From the NCBI GenBank assembly GCA_016280955.1, contig JAEEHV010000015.1, forward strand, positions 1 to 64,000: a stretch of 64,000 nt of DNA, given 5' to 3'. The first letter of the stretch is position 1. The number at the start of each line of letters is the position of its first letter. The notes beneath the pieces were generated by a model. That model was not told the origin of the DNA and did not search any database. It saw nothing but the letters and a program-made list of their open reading frames with translations. Origin of the DNA: Candidatus Gastranaerophilales bacterium. Its GTDB lineage: Bacteria; Cyanobacteriota; Vampirovibrionia; Gastranaerophilales; Gastranaerophilaceae. A program made the translations under genes and the position numbers. Of the stretch, positions 1 to 8,215 are shown in pieces.

Positions 1-2
1 AA

Positions 3-824
3 CGTGTTGCCGTTATGGATCAAAACGGTATCGATGTTGCTGTTATGTCAACATCTCCCGCTTTAGAAGAATTACCTAAAGAAGAAGCTGTATATTTTGC
101 AAAGAAATCTAATGATGCGGTTGCTGAAATTATAAAAAAATATCCTAATCGTTTCTTAGGAGCTGCAGTTTTACCAACTCCTTATGTTGATAAAGCTATA
201 AAAGAACTTGAACGCTGTGTTAAGGAATTAGGTTTTAAATATTGGCATACACATTCTAATTATAAAAATGAACATTTATATGAAGAAAAATATCTTCCGC
301 TGCTTGCAAAAGCTGAAGAACTGGGATGCGCGTTCTATGTTCATCCGCAAGCATCTGATGATAAAGATATGAAAAATATGGGTTACGTATATTCTTCACC
401 CGGTCTTGGTTTTGGCTTAGATGCTATGAAAACGTCATTAAGAATCATATTAAACGGAACATTTGATAAATTCCCAAATCTAAGAATGATTCTTGGCCAT
501 CTGGGTGAATACTTCCCATTTATATTGGAGAGAGTTGATAATCGTTTTGAATGGATTAAAGATGATGAAGTAAAAATGAAACATCCTGTTTCATATTACT
601 TTAAAAATAAAAATGTTGTTGTAACAACAAGCGGCAATATGTCTAAACTTGCTTTTGAATGCACTAAGAAAGCCCTTGGTATAGATAGTATCATTTTTGC
701 TTCAGATTATCCTTATGAATGCTTGTCTGAAATGATGAAATATATGGAGACCTTAGAATTAAGCGAAGAAGAAAAAGAAAAGGTATTTCACTTGAATGCT
801 GAAAAATATATTTTAAATAAATAA
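3..824 (+). CDS. Amidohydrolase family 2 protein (5'-truncated by window edge)
   Basis: Metal-dependent amidohydrolase/decarboxylase-type TIM barrel, as in the ACMSD and gamma-resorcylate decarboxylase group. The reading frame stays open to the window edge (codons R-V-A-V precede the first Met). The methionine of VMDQNGIDVAVMS sits inside a conserved family segment, so the true start lies outside the window. Family signatures are a mid-protein His in FYVHPQ, the GHLGEYFPF block (metal-binding or catalytic His expected) and a late ASDYPYE segment carrying the expected catalytic Asp. About 270 of an expected 300 or so residues are present. The substrate cannot be read from the sequence. The next gene is almost 800 bases away, so there is no operon partner in the window. 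Confidence 0.8.
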   Translation, partial: RVAVMDQNGIDVAVMSTSPALEELPKEEAVYFAKKSNDAVAEIIKKYPNRFLGAAVLPTPYVDKAIKELERCVKELGFKYWHTHSNYKNEHLYEEKYLPLLAKAEELGCAFYVHPQASDDKDMKNMGYVYSSPGLGFGLDAMKTSLRIILNGTFDKFPNLRMILGHLGEYFPFILERVDNRFEWIKDDEVKMKHPVSYYFKNKNVVVTTSGNMSKLAFECTKKALGIDSIIFASDYPYECLSEMMKYMETLELSEEEKEKVFHLNAEKYILNK

Positions 825-1020
825 ACTAGTTTAATCCAGAGTACAACTCCATAATAAACTAAAACTGATATCGGTTCATTTTTAGCAATTGATACGAAAT
901 GTGTCTAAAAAACGCATTATTATTACTTGATAGACTTGACTTGTCTGAAAACAGAGTTAAGATAAATAGTGACATAGCAAGCATTTTAAGAATTAACAGG
1001 TTCGGGTCCAGCGCAAGCGA

Positions 1021-1115
1021 GCAGAGTGCACTCTGCCGAACAAAACGATTAAGTATCGTTTTGTGAGAGGTAGTTTTTGCAAAAAGAACGAAGTTCTTTG
1101 AAGCAAAACACGTAG
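1021..1115. repeat. Array of three strong palindromes (structured element)
   Basis: Three consecutive stem-loops lie within 95 bases. The first is a perfect 16-base palindrome, GCAGAGTGCACTCTGC (1021-1036). The second is a 10-bp stem, ACAAAACGAT/ATCGTTTTGT (1040-1064), with a five-base loop. The third has a TTTTGC/GCAAAA outer stem (1075-1108) enclosing AAAGAAC-GAA-GTTCTTT. A weaker ACGT-AGGC-ACGT motif follows. No uridine tract accompanies any of them, so they are not simple terminators. The stretch is richer in G+C than its flanks. It could be an interspersed palindromic repeat or a structured RNA; other genomic copies would settle this. Confidence 0.6.
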
Positions 1116-1417
1116 GCACGTTTAATGCGAGCGCAGCAAGACAACCCAGGCAGTTTTAAGAGTTTGTGTATATAGATACTCATGATACTTTGGGTTTTAA
1201 TGGGAAATTTGAAAAAATATTTTTCTGCCGGCTTTCGGCTTTACGTTTGTGTAGATTATTATAAATAGACAGTTAAAATTAGACAACTTTGACATAAAAT
1301 GAGACATGTTCAATTTTGTGAGTCAATATAATGATGAAATCATTATACTATATTTAATATGTTTGTAAAGAACTATAACATTTCGGTTTGATAATTTTCC
1401 TCGCAACCTTTTTAAAC

Positions 1418-1518
1418 TTTTCAATCAACGAATATATTTTCAAACAATTTATATCGATAATTTTTTCGTATAAACTTTCAAGACTTGTTTATAATTTCGT
1501 CCAATTTGGGGAGTTTTT
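1418..1518. repeat. Intergenic direct repeat, left copy
   Basis: About 100 bases with a second copy at 5033-5153, on the other side of the solenoid gene. The ends match best: TTTCAATCAACGAATA at the left and CGTCCAATTTGGGGAGTTTT at the right, with a partly matching middle. A third, partial copy lies at 6317-6400. Confidence 0.7.
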
Positions 1519-1579
1519 TCTTGGGGAAACATTATGTTGTTACAAAACTTTAAAAAAAATTATTTTTTAAGCAATTAAG

Positions 1580-1585
1580 TATAAT
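1580..1585 (+). promoter_or_regulatory. Candidate -10 box of the solenoid gene
   Basis: TATAAT lies 19 bases before the ATG at 1605 with no good -35 hexamer. If it is used, the untranslated leader would be only about a dozen bases and has no Shine-Dalgarno sequence. Confidence 0.35.
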
Positions 1586-1604
1586 AAATTGTTTTATTTA
1601 ATAT

Positions 1605-4600
1605 ATGAAGGTTTTGTTGTGCAATAATCAACCAATAAATATTAATTGTGTAAAAAATGTAAACTCACATTATTTAAGCAATCCTATAAAAGATACTTTT
1701 TATAAATCAAATGTTTCTTTTAGAGGGAAAAATCCTTTTACACCTGACGAACAAACTGAAATTAATAGAGCCAACAAAAATGATGCCCCGTCAAGAGCAA
1801 AATTAGCAGAACTTAAAGCAAAGGGATTAAATATCAAAGACGCACTTGCATGTTTGAATCTTAATAACCCACTAGAAGTCGAAGAGTATATCGAATTAAC
1901 AAACAATAATAATGATTTAGACACCTTAGATAAAATCGGTTTAATTGCTTATGAAATAAATGATACAGAAAGGTATAAACATTTATGTAAATTGGGGCTG
2001 GAAAAATATGAAGCACTTTTGGCAACAAAACTCGGTTTAAATGACAATGAGATTAACACTTATTTTGATAAAAAAAATAAGGGAATTGAACTGGATATAC
2101 AAGAAGATGAGTTAATGTTTTGTATAAAAAACGGGGTTAATAATGATGAACAATTCACAAGATTTGCACAACTTAAAAACCGTAAAAGAAGTTTTCAGAA
2201 CGAAACCGTAAGAAAAAAGGGAGATGTACAACCGTATCCGATAGAATATATCACCCATTGCATAAAAGAAGGAAAAACTGATTCCGACATCGAAAGAGAA
2301 GACAGGCTTATTGAACTTATGGACTATAAGTTTACTAACGAAATGCTGGCTATAATATTAAATTTATCAATTGAAGATTATAAGAAGTTTTTACAAAATT
2401 TCAGTGATATTAAAAATGTAAAAGTTGCATTAAAATTTGCAAAATTTACAGATGAACAACGTATAAGGTTCAAAAAACTATTAGATAAAAAATATGATGA
2501 GGACAGTGCACTAACTCTTGCCATACTGACGGATAAACAGATTGAAAAATTTGAAACACTTGTTAAAAATGGTAAAAATGCAAGATTTGCATATTGGCTT
2601 GCAACATTTACGGAAGAACGGCAAGAAAGATATGACAAACTGATTAATGAGGGTTTGGATAATATGCCTGCATTATACCTCTCAGGATTAACAGAAGAAC
2701 AGTATAACAGATATAAAACACTTTTGAACAAACATAAGGACGAAGGCAACGCTGCAATACTTTCAACCCTAACAGAAGAGCAAAGCGAAAAATACATAAA
2801 ACTCAGAGATGAGGGAGTAAGTTCAGAGATTGCCACGGAATTGGTAAAATTAACAGAAGAACAATATAAAAGATATAAATGTATTAAGAACAATGGTGTA
2901 GACAAACGTACTATACTGGATATTGTAAGGTTAAAAGAACAAGAATACATAAGATATAAACGATTTATTAAAGATGGTGAAGATAAATCATACGCTTACA
3001 GTTTTTCAAAGTTTTCTGAACTTGAATATGAAAAATATAAAAACCTTGTAAAAAAAGGCATCGATAAATTAATTGCAATAGAACTGGCTGTTTTAACAGA
3101 GGAACAAATTGAAAGATATTTATTATACATTAACGAAGGAGAAACTTGCTATAATGCACTAAATATTGCAAAATTAACAAATGAACAATATAAAGCATAC
3201 CAATCACTTCTAAAAGAATTTGTAAATGAAAGTGCTGCAATAAATATTGCAAAACTTTCCGCCGAACAATACGAAAGGTTCAGAACTCTTATTATGAATG
3301 GAACAGATGACCATACCGCTCAAAAGATAGCAAGATTAACAAAAGATCAATATGAAATATATAAAATATTTTTAAATGAATCAGAGGTTAGCAATCTTGC
3401 TTTAGACCTTGCAAAATTAACGGAGGAACAACGTGAAAGATACAAAATTTTAGTCAGTAAAGGTGAAGATAATTATAATGCAATTAAGTTTTCAAAATTA
3501 ACTAATAATCAGTATAAAAGGTACAAAAACCTGATTAAAATTGGTAAAAATGAATTTGATGCCTATGATTTAGCTTGTCTAACAGAAGAACAGTACAACC
3601 TATTTCAAGCACGTATAAATAACGGATTTGACATAGAGACTGCGATTCATATTGCCCAATTAACAGAAGAACAGGGGAATAGATATATAGAACTTGTAAA
3701 AAGTGGTGAAGACAAATCTTTTGCATACCTTGTTGCAACACTAACAGATGAACTGTATGAAAGATACAAAAAAATCCCAATACAAATTTCTGATATACAG
3801 GCAATTGCATTAGCAAAGACTACAAATCTTACTTCTGTTACCCCTGAATTAATAGAAAAACTTCCTGAAGATTTTTGGTATTTGACATCTATGGGCTGTG
3901 AAAAAGAAGCGAGTGAGATTATACATAAAGCAATTGAATCAATGCTTTTAAGAGAAGAGAATAATGATTTTGTATTATCGCCGTTAAGAAATATAGAAAT
4001 CAGAACTCCGTTGGTAAATTATAGCAGTAATTACTCGTACAACCAAAATAACGGAGATTTTAGTCTTTCAGGAACCCAGTCTTTTTCTGTCAATCTGTCT
4101 CAGGGTTATATTAGTCAAAAACCTTTGTTAGTGATAAAAGATAAAAATTCTTCTAATCAATATATTTCATATAACGGGGCAATAGCTCAAGTTAAAGAGA
4201 TAAACGAGCACGATTCCGAGCAATTTAGAATTTGGGGAAATTTATCTCCGCAAAAACAGTCGAAAATTTTATCCAAAGCGGCTGATGAGTTTATTTTCAA
4301 TATATTTGATGAGGAAGGGAATTGTATTATCGGGCAAAATTCACCAAAATTTAATACAAAAGAAAAAACTGATAGTGAAATAGAACAATATTATGCTCAA
4401 AAACTTTTAGAACTGAAAAACCGAAATGAATTAACACCACAAAACATTTTAAAATTAATGCCCAAAAATTGTATGCTGACAATCAGCCCATATATCCAGG
4501 GTGGAAATATTCTTTATGCAATTGTTACGGAATGGTTCTCAAAAAACGGTAACAGATGGCAAATGGAAATACATTCTCAGGATTTAAAATATAATAATGA

Positions 4601-4991
4601 TGAAAAATGGATTTTCAGATTGCATAAAGCTACAAATGACGGTAACAAACATTATTTCAAATTTGCAGAAAATGAAAACGGTTATGATTTTAATGGTGAG
4701 TTCAATGGTGAAGATGCCCACATAAAAATCAATACTCCGCTGGAAGATAATAATTTATTAAATAATGTAGCATTTCAGGCAATAATTACATTAATAAGCG
4801 CAAAATTATGCAAGGATTTTGCAATCAACAAAGTTGCCGAAAAAATAGGTGTAACAGTCGAAGAAAATAATTCTTTTGCAACAATGGGTAACATAGTTAA
4901 GCATTGTCTGAAAAATGTAAAAGATTTTGCAAATAATAAAGATCAAATTACAAAAATGAGAGTTGCACTCGGTAAAATCAGACTTGTATAG
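1605..4991 (+). CDS. Giant alpha-solenoid repeat protein (18 x ~28-aa LTEEQ repeats)
   Basis: A 1128-residue protein of unknown function. After an N-terminal segment containing NVSFRGKNPFT, residues about 250-750 hold 18 helical repeats of about 28 residues. The consensus is LTEEQ-x2-RYK-x-L-x3-G-x-D-x3-A-x3-A, which suggests a helix-turn-helix solenoid for protein binding. The C-terminal ~370 residues are non-repetitive with beta-rich segments and resemble no family I recognise. There is no signal peptide, transmembrane helix or catalytic motif. No Shine-Dalgarno sequence precedes the ATG. The gene stands alone between two copies of a ~100-base direct repeat, with a convergent MORN-like gene downstream. 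It could be a surface, effector or scaffold protein; location and partner are unknown. Confidence 0.85.
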   Translation: MKVLLCNNQPININCVKNVNSHYLSNPIKDTFYKSNVSFRGKNPFTPDEQTEINRANKNDAPSRAKLAELKAKGLNIKDALACLNLNNPLEVEEYIELTNNNNDLDTLDKIGLIAYEINDTERYKHLCKLGLEKYEALLATKLGLNDNEINTYFDKKNKGIELDIQEDELMFCIKNGVNNDEQFTRFAQLKNRKRSFQNETVRKKGDVQPYPIEYITHCIKEGKTDSDIEREDRLIELMDYKFTNEMLAIILNLSIEDYKKFLQNFSDIKNVKVALKFAKFTDEQRIRFKKLLDKKYDEDSALTLAILTDKQIEKFETLVKNGKNARFAYWLATFTEERQERYDKLINEGLDNMPALYLSGLTEEQYNRYKTLLNKHKDEGNAAILSTLTEEQSEKYIKLRDEGVSSEIATELVKLTEEQYKRYKCIKNNGVDKRTILDIVRLKEQEYIRYKRFIKDGEDKSYAYSFSKFSELEYEKYKNLVKKGIDKLIAIELAVLTEEQIERYLLYINEGETCYNALNIAKLTNEQYKAYQSLLKEFVNESAAINIAKLSAEQYERFRTLIMNGTDDHTAQKIARLTKDQYEIYKIFLNESEVSNLALDLAKLTEEQRERYKILVSKGEDNYNAIKFSKLTNNQYKRYKNLIKIGKNEFDAYDLACLTEEQYNLFQARINNGFDIETAIHIAQLTEEQGNRYIELVKSGEDKSFAYLVATLTDELYERYKKIPIQISDIQAIALAKTTNLTSVTPELIEKLPEDFWYLTSMGCEKEASEIIHKAIESMLLREENNDFVLSPLRNIEIRTPLVNYSSNYSYNQNNGDFSLSGTQSFSVNLSQGYISQKPLLVIKDKNSSNQYISYNGAIAQVKEINEHDSEQFRIWGNLSPQKQSKILSKAADEFIFNIFDEEGNCIIGQNSPKFNTKEKTDSEIEQYYAQKLLELKNRNELTPQNILKLMPKNCMLTISPYIQGGNILYAIVTEWFSKNGNRWQMEIHSQDLKYNNDEKWIFRLHKATNDGNKHYFKFAENENGYDFNGEFNGEDAHIKINTPLEDNNLLNNVAFQAIITLISAKLCKDFAINKVAEKIGVTVEENNSFATMGNIVKHCLKNVKDFANNKDQITKMRVALGKIRLV

Positions 4992-5032
4992 GTCAGTAGT
5001 TAACTTAATAAATTAAACAACAATTTTGAACA

Positions 5033-5153
5033 TTTCAATCAACGAATAAACTTTCAAATAATTTCTATCAACCATTTTTTCATATAAATCATTTATTCCG
5101 TTATCATTTACCCCTACCCCGGTTTCTGATTTCGTCCAATTTGGGGAGTTTTT
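5033..5153. repeat. Intergenic direct repeat, right copy
   Basis: Right-hand partner of the repeat at 1418-1518. It shares TTTCAATCAACGAATA and the terminal CGTCCAATTTGGGGAGTTTT. Its middle (CATATAAATCATTT, then ATTTACCCCT) instead matches the third copy near 6350-6381, so the three copies are mosaics of one family. Confidence 0.7.
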
Positions 5154-5246
5154 ATTGCAAAAATTAATAATTTGGTGCAGATAATTACACCCTACAATAA
5201 TCTCAAATCTCTATTTATTATTCTTAAACCGACTATTATTTTACAA

Positions 5247-6107
5247 TTATTCAGATATCTTATCGCCATTAATATTGCACTCATATTTACGTTGGTCACC
5301 TATGTATATATAATATTTAATTTCTTTTGGATTAAACGTAGTAAAGCGTCTTATTGATTTATTATTTCCCAAATCTTTGTATAAATCCAATATATAATCT
5401 TTTGTCGTTGTACTTTGCCATTTTCCTTTTTGGTTATAATCAACTACAGTATTCCCTTCTTCATTATTAAAGATAGTAGTTCTTTTTATCTTACCATTTC
5501 TATGATATTCAACAATATTATCAACTTTTCCATTGTTATATGATGTAATACGTTTAGGCATTTTGCCATCATCATAATATTCAGTAATGCCTTGACACCT
5601 ATCTTTTAAATCAAATTTTGATACTTTTGTTACGACACCATTCTCATTTTCTTCTACCAAACTATAGCCATTTTCATATTTTACTTTTCTACTGTTTCCG
5701 CAAGAAGAACTTTTTTCAGTTTCAGCTTTGGCAGATGTAGTGGCAGATTGTGCTATTGATTTATTTTTATCTGTCGCATCCGAATTTTTCTGGGCATTGT
5801 ATGACCAATTTATGCCAATAGCTTGAAGTGAACTTGATATAATTTCAGTTCCTTTTGTCCTGATATAATATGCAATTGATTTTATAGCATTTTGCAATGA
5901 TATTGATTTATTAATAGTACTCTTTTTACCTTCTTTACCGGTTCCGACAAATTGTCCGTCAGAACCTCCTGTAACAAATTTATTCCATATGGACTCCCCT
6001 AATATGTTCTTTCCGTTATTAACACCATTTTCGGTTTCTTTTTGTTCCATCAAATTTGCAATTTCTTGCGCCATAGAGTTTATTTGGTTTTCATTTAATC
6101 TTTCCAT
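5247..6107 (-). CDS. MORN-2/YwqK-like repeat protein, unknown function
   Basis: A 286-residue protein. The N-terminal half is polar and low complexity after a helical start (NQINSMAQEIANLMEQKE). The C-terminal half carries short beta-hairpin repeats of the form YNGKVDNIVEYHRNGKIKRTTIFNN, resembling MORN_2/YwqK-type repeats often annotated as antitoxin-like. No toxin gene lies beside it, so a toxin-antitoxin role is not supported here. A Shine-Dalgarno sequence (GGAAGG) sits six bases before the ATG. No signal peptide or membrane helix is seen. The gene converges on the solenoid gene, separated by the right copy of the intergenic repeat. Confidence 0.7.
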   Translation of the reverse strand: MERLNENQINSMAQEIANLMEQKETENGVNNGKNILGESIWNKFVTGGSDGQFVGTGKEGKKSTINKSISLQNAIKSIAYYIRTKGTEIISSSLQAIGINWSYNAQKNSDATDKNKSIAQSATTSAKAETEKSSSCGNSRKVKYENGYSLVEENENGVVTKVSKFDLKDRCQGITEYYDDGKMPKRITSYNNGKVDNIVEYHRNGKIKRTTIFNNEEGNTVVDYNQKGKWQSTTTKDYILDLYKDLGNNKSIRRFTTFNPKEIKYYIYIGDQRKYECNINGDKISE

Positions 6108-6316
6108 ATTAATCCTTCCAAAAGATTACTTTTCTATTTATAACTTTATTTTTTGAGTTACATAATTTATATCGGCATTTTTTTGAAAAGCTTTAACCTG
6201 TCAGAACAAAAATTTACAAAGATTTACAAATCCGACAATAATAATATTTGTTGGTATAGCAATGTTCTTATATAAGAATTCATGCACAGAATCTTTATTT
6301 TTCTAATAGCCTAAAT

Positions 6317-6400
6317 GTTTTCAGGTTATTTATATCAATAATCTTTTCATATAAATCATTTTTCCAATACCATTTACCCCTAAATGTGGCAGGTAATTTA
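6317..6400. repeat. Third (partial) copy of the intergenic repeat
   Basis: TTTTCATATAAATCATTT followed by ATTTACCCCT matches the right copy at 5033-5153. Its left edge, TTTTCAGGTTATTTATAT, recurs once more near 9403-9420. It lies in the 360-base gap between divergent genes, where it may overlap promoter sequence; nothing else is evident in that gap. Confidence 0.55.
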
Positions 6401-6467
6401 TCTTTTTTTACTACTGTCCGTTTTTGACACAGTGTGCTTTTAAAATAAAATCAGAGGATTAGTGAAA

Positions 6468-8168
6468 ATGGAAAAAAATTTGAATGAAAAGATTAATACG
6501 AGAATAAGTATTTTACAGGGCTTAATAACTTTGGCATTTATATTGTTAACCGGCTGGCTGTTCGGTTTGCAGATACTTGATTTAAGCGGATACAAGGCAA
6601 AAGGAACTGCTATGCGAAGCACCGGCAGTTTAACTTTGAGAGGTAATATTGTTGACCGAAACGGAATTAAACTTGCAACTGACGAACTTACTTATGAAGT
6701 TTATGCACATCCCCGTATGTATTCAACCAAACGACCGCCTGAAGTTTTGGCAGAAATTTTATATCCGTTTTTAGAAATGCCAAAAGATGAACTTCTGACA
6801 AAACTAAAATCAAAGAAAATGAATATAATTACACTAAAAAAAGAAGTAAACAGACAATCTGCGGAAAAAATCCGCAAGCTTGGTTTGCGTGAAATAAGTA
6901 TCGGAACAATTAATCGCCGTTTTTATCCACAAGGCAATATTGCATCACATATAATCGGGTTTTACAGTTATCTTTCAGATAACTCAATCGGAATTGAAAA
7001 TATTGCAGGAGGCAAATTAGGAATAAATGCCGATTCTGCCGGTGCTGAAAAGGTGCAGAGAATGGCAAACGGAGATATTATTTTTGATTTTAATACAGAT
7101 ATTCAAAACATTACCAAAAGACAAAAAGGCGAGGATATTACACTTACTATTGATGCTTCCGTTCAATATATTTGCGAAAAAGAGCTTGCTAAGACTATAA
7201 AAGAAACAAAAGCCGAACGCGGAACAGTTATTGTTGAAGATGTGACCAACGGAGAAATTCTTGCTTATGCATCATATCCTAATTTTGATCCGAATAAGTT
7301 TTGGGAAGCATCAATGATTGATATGAAAAACTGGTCTTTAACAGACATTTATCCTCCCGGTTCAACCTTCAAAATAATAACGGTTGCAACAGCAATTGAT
7401 TTAGGTGTTTTGAATGAATATTCAAAAGTACCTGATACCGGCAGGATGATAATTGACAAATACAAAATCGAAAACCACGATTATAAAGACCATCCGAATC
7501 CAGGAATGATTACACTTGATTATCTTTTTGAGCATTCAAGCAACGTAGCTTCTGCAAATATTGCACTTATGCTTGATAAAGAAGATTATTATAACAAGTT
7601 GTATGAATTCGGTTTCGGGCAAAAGACAGGCATAGATTTAACAGCAGAATCCGTAGGGCTTTTACCTAAGCCCAAAAGCTGGTACAAATCAAGACAGGCA
7701 AGTATGGGATATGGCTATGGAGCTTCTGTTACTGCAATACAAATGATTAGTGCAATATCCGCTATTGCAAACAATGGTGTCCGGACCACTCCGCATGTAA
7801 TAAAATATTCAGCCGAAGAATTACCGAATCACGTTCAAACCCGTCAGGTTATTTCGCCTGAAACGGCAAGAGCTGTCACAAGACTGCTTGCAAAAAGCAT
7901 TGCAAACGGAAACACTCCTCTTAATCTGGATAAGTACACAACCTGTGCCAAAACAGGAACTTCACGAAAACAAGTTACGAGCGGAAAAGATGTTTATGCT
8001 TCGGCTATCGGATATTTCCCTGCTTCCGCACCAAAAGTCGCTATATATGTCGTAATAGATTCACCCAAAACAGGTGTTGACTACGGCGGAACAATTGCAT
8101 CGCCATTATTCAGAAGAATTGCAACCGAAGTCGGAACATTATTAAATATCCCTTCGGACAAGGGGTAA
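6468..8168 (+). CDS. Class B penicillin-binding protein (FtsI/PBP2-type transpeptidase)
   Basis: D,D-transpeptidase that cross-links peptidoglycan at the periplasmic face. It has one N-terminal membrane anchor (about residues 15-33) and then the RGNIVDRNG segment typical of the dimerisation region. The transpeptidase domain holds all three catalytic motifs: PGSTFK with Ser near 299, SSN near 357 and KTGTS near 495. At 566 residues it fits FtsI or PBP2, and there is no PASTA domain. I chose the ATG at 6468, ten bases after GAGG, over the GTG at 6462, which is too close to the ribosome site. An FtsW/RodA gene follows immediately, forming the usual transpeptidase-polymerase pair. Sequence alone does not say whether it works in septation or elongation. 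Confidence 0.88.
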   Translation: MEKNLNEKINTRISILQGLITLAFILLTGWLFGLQILDLSGYKAKGTAMRSTGSLTLRGNIVDRNGIKLATDELTYEVYAHPRMYSTKRPPEVLAEILYPFLEMPKDELLTKLKSKKMNIITLKKEVNRQSAEKIRKLGLREISIGTINRRFYPQGNIASHIIGFYSYLSDNSIGIENIAGGKLGINADSAGAEKVQRMANGDIIFDFNTDIQNITKRQKGEDITLTIDASVQYICEKELAKTIKETKAERGTVIVEDVTNGEILAYASYPNFDPNKFWEASMIDMKNWSLTDIYPPGSTFKIITVATAIDLGVLNEYSKVPDTGRMIIDKYKIENHDYKDHPNPGMITLDYLFEHSSNVASANIALMLDKEDYYNKLYEFGFGQKTGIDLTAESVGLLPKPKSWYKSRQASMGYGYGASVTAIQMISAISAIANNGVRTTPHVIKYSAEELPNHVQTRQVISPETARAVTRLLAKSIANGNTPLNLDKYTTCAKTGTSRKQVTSGKDVYASAIGYFPASAPKVAIYVVIDSPKTGVDYGGTIASPLFRRIATEVGTLLNIPSDKG

Positions 8169-8215
8169 ATAGAATTTTTAGAATGGATAATTGAAAATGG
8201 AAAATGGAAAATTAG
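8161..8215 (+). repeat. Short tandem repeats across a stop/start junction
   Basis: AGGGGTAAAT overlaps the PBP stop codon. It is followed by seven-base units TTGAAAA-TGGAAAA-TGGAAAA that run into the start of the next gene and blur its start codon. The same AGGGGTAAAT ten-mer follows stop codons elsewhere in the window. Confidence 0.5.

Larger units (their letters stand above)
825..1604. other. Long intergenic region, no convincing gene
   Basis: This 780-base gap holds a hairpin array (1021-1115), a copy of an intergenic repeat (1418-1518) and a TATAAT-like box (1580-1585) just before the next gene. Short ORFs on either strand run through the palindromes and look fortuitous. Weak symmetry (GCCGGCTTTCGGC) near 1228-1240 could be a minor stem-loop. 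Confidence 0.6.

Noticed and set aside
899-1066. 55-aa plus-strand ORF (MCLKNALLLLDRLDLSENRV...)
   Set aside because: It looks protein-like at its start, but its second half is the palindrome array and it lacks a ribosome site. It could be a repeat-derived or decayed ORF, not supported as a gene.
859-1119. 86-aa minus-strand ORF
   Set aside because: It runs through the palindrome array, has no ribosome site and shows no family resemblance.
2378-2950. 190-aa minus-strand ORF
   Set aside because: Shadow of the repetitive solenoid gene; its length is due to the repeated codons.
2340-3900. CRISPR-like repetition
   Set aside because: The repeats are coding, diverged and protein-level; no constant repeat with unique spacers exists here or elsewhere in the window.
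5247-6107. Toxin-antitoxin module
   Set aside because: The repeats resemble proteins often labelled antitoxin, but no toxin gene is adjacent.
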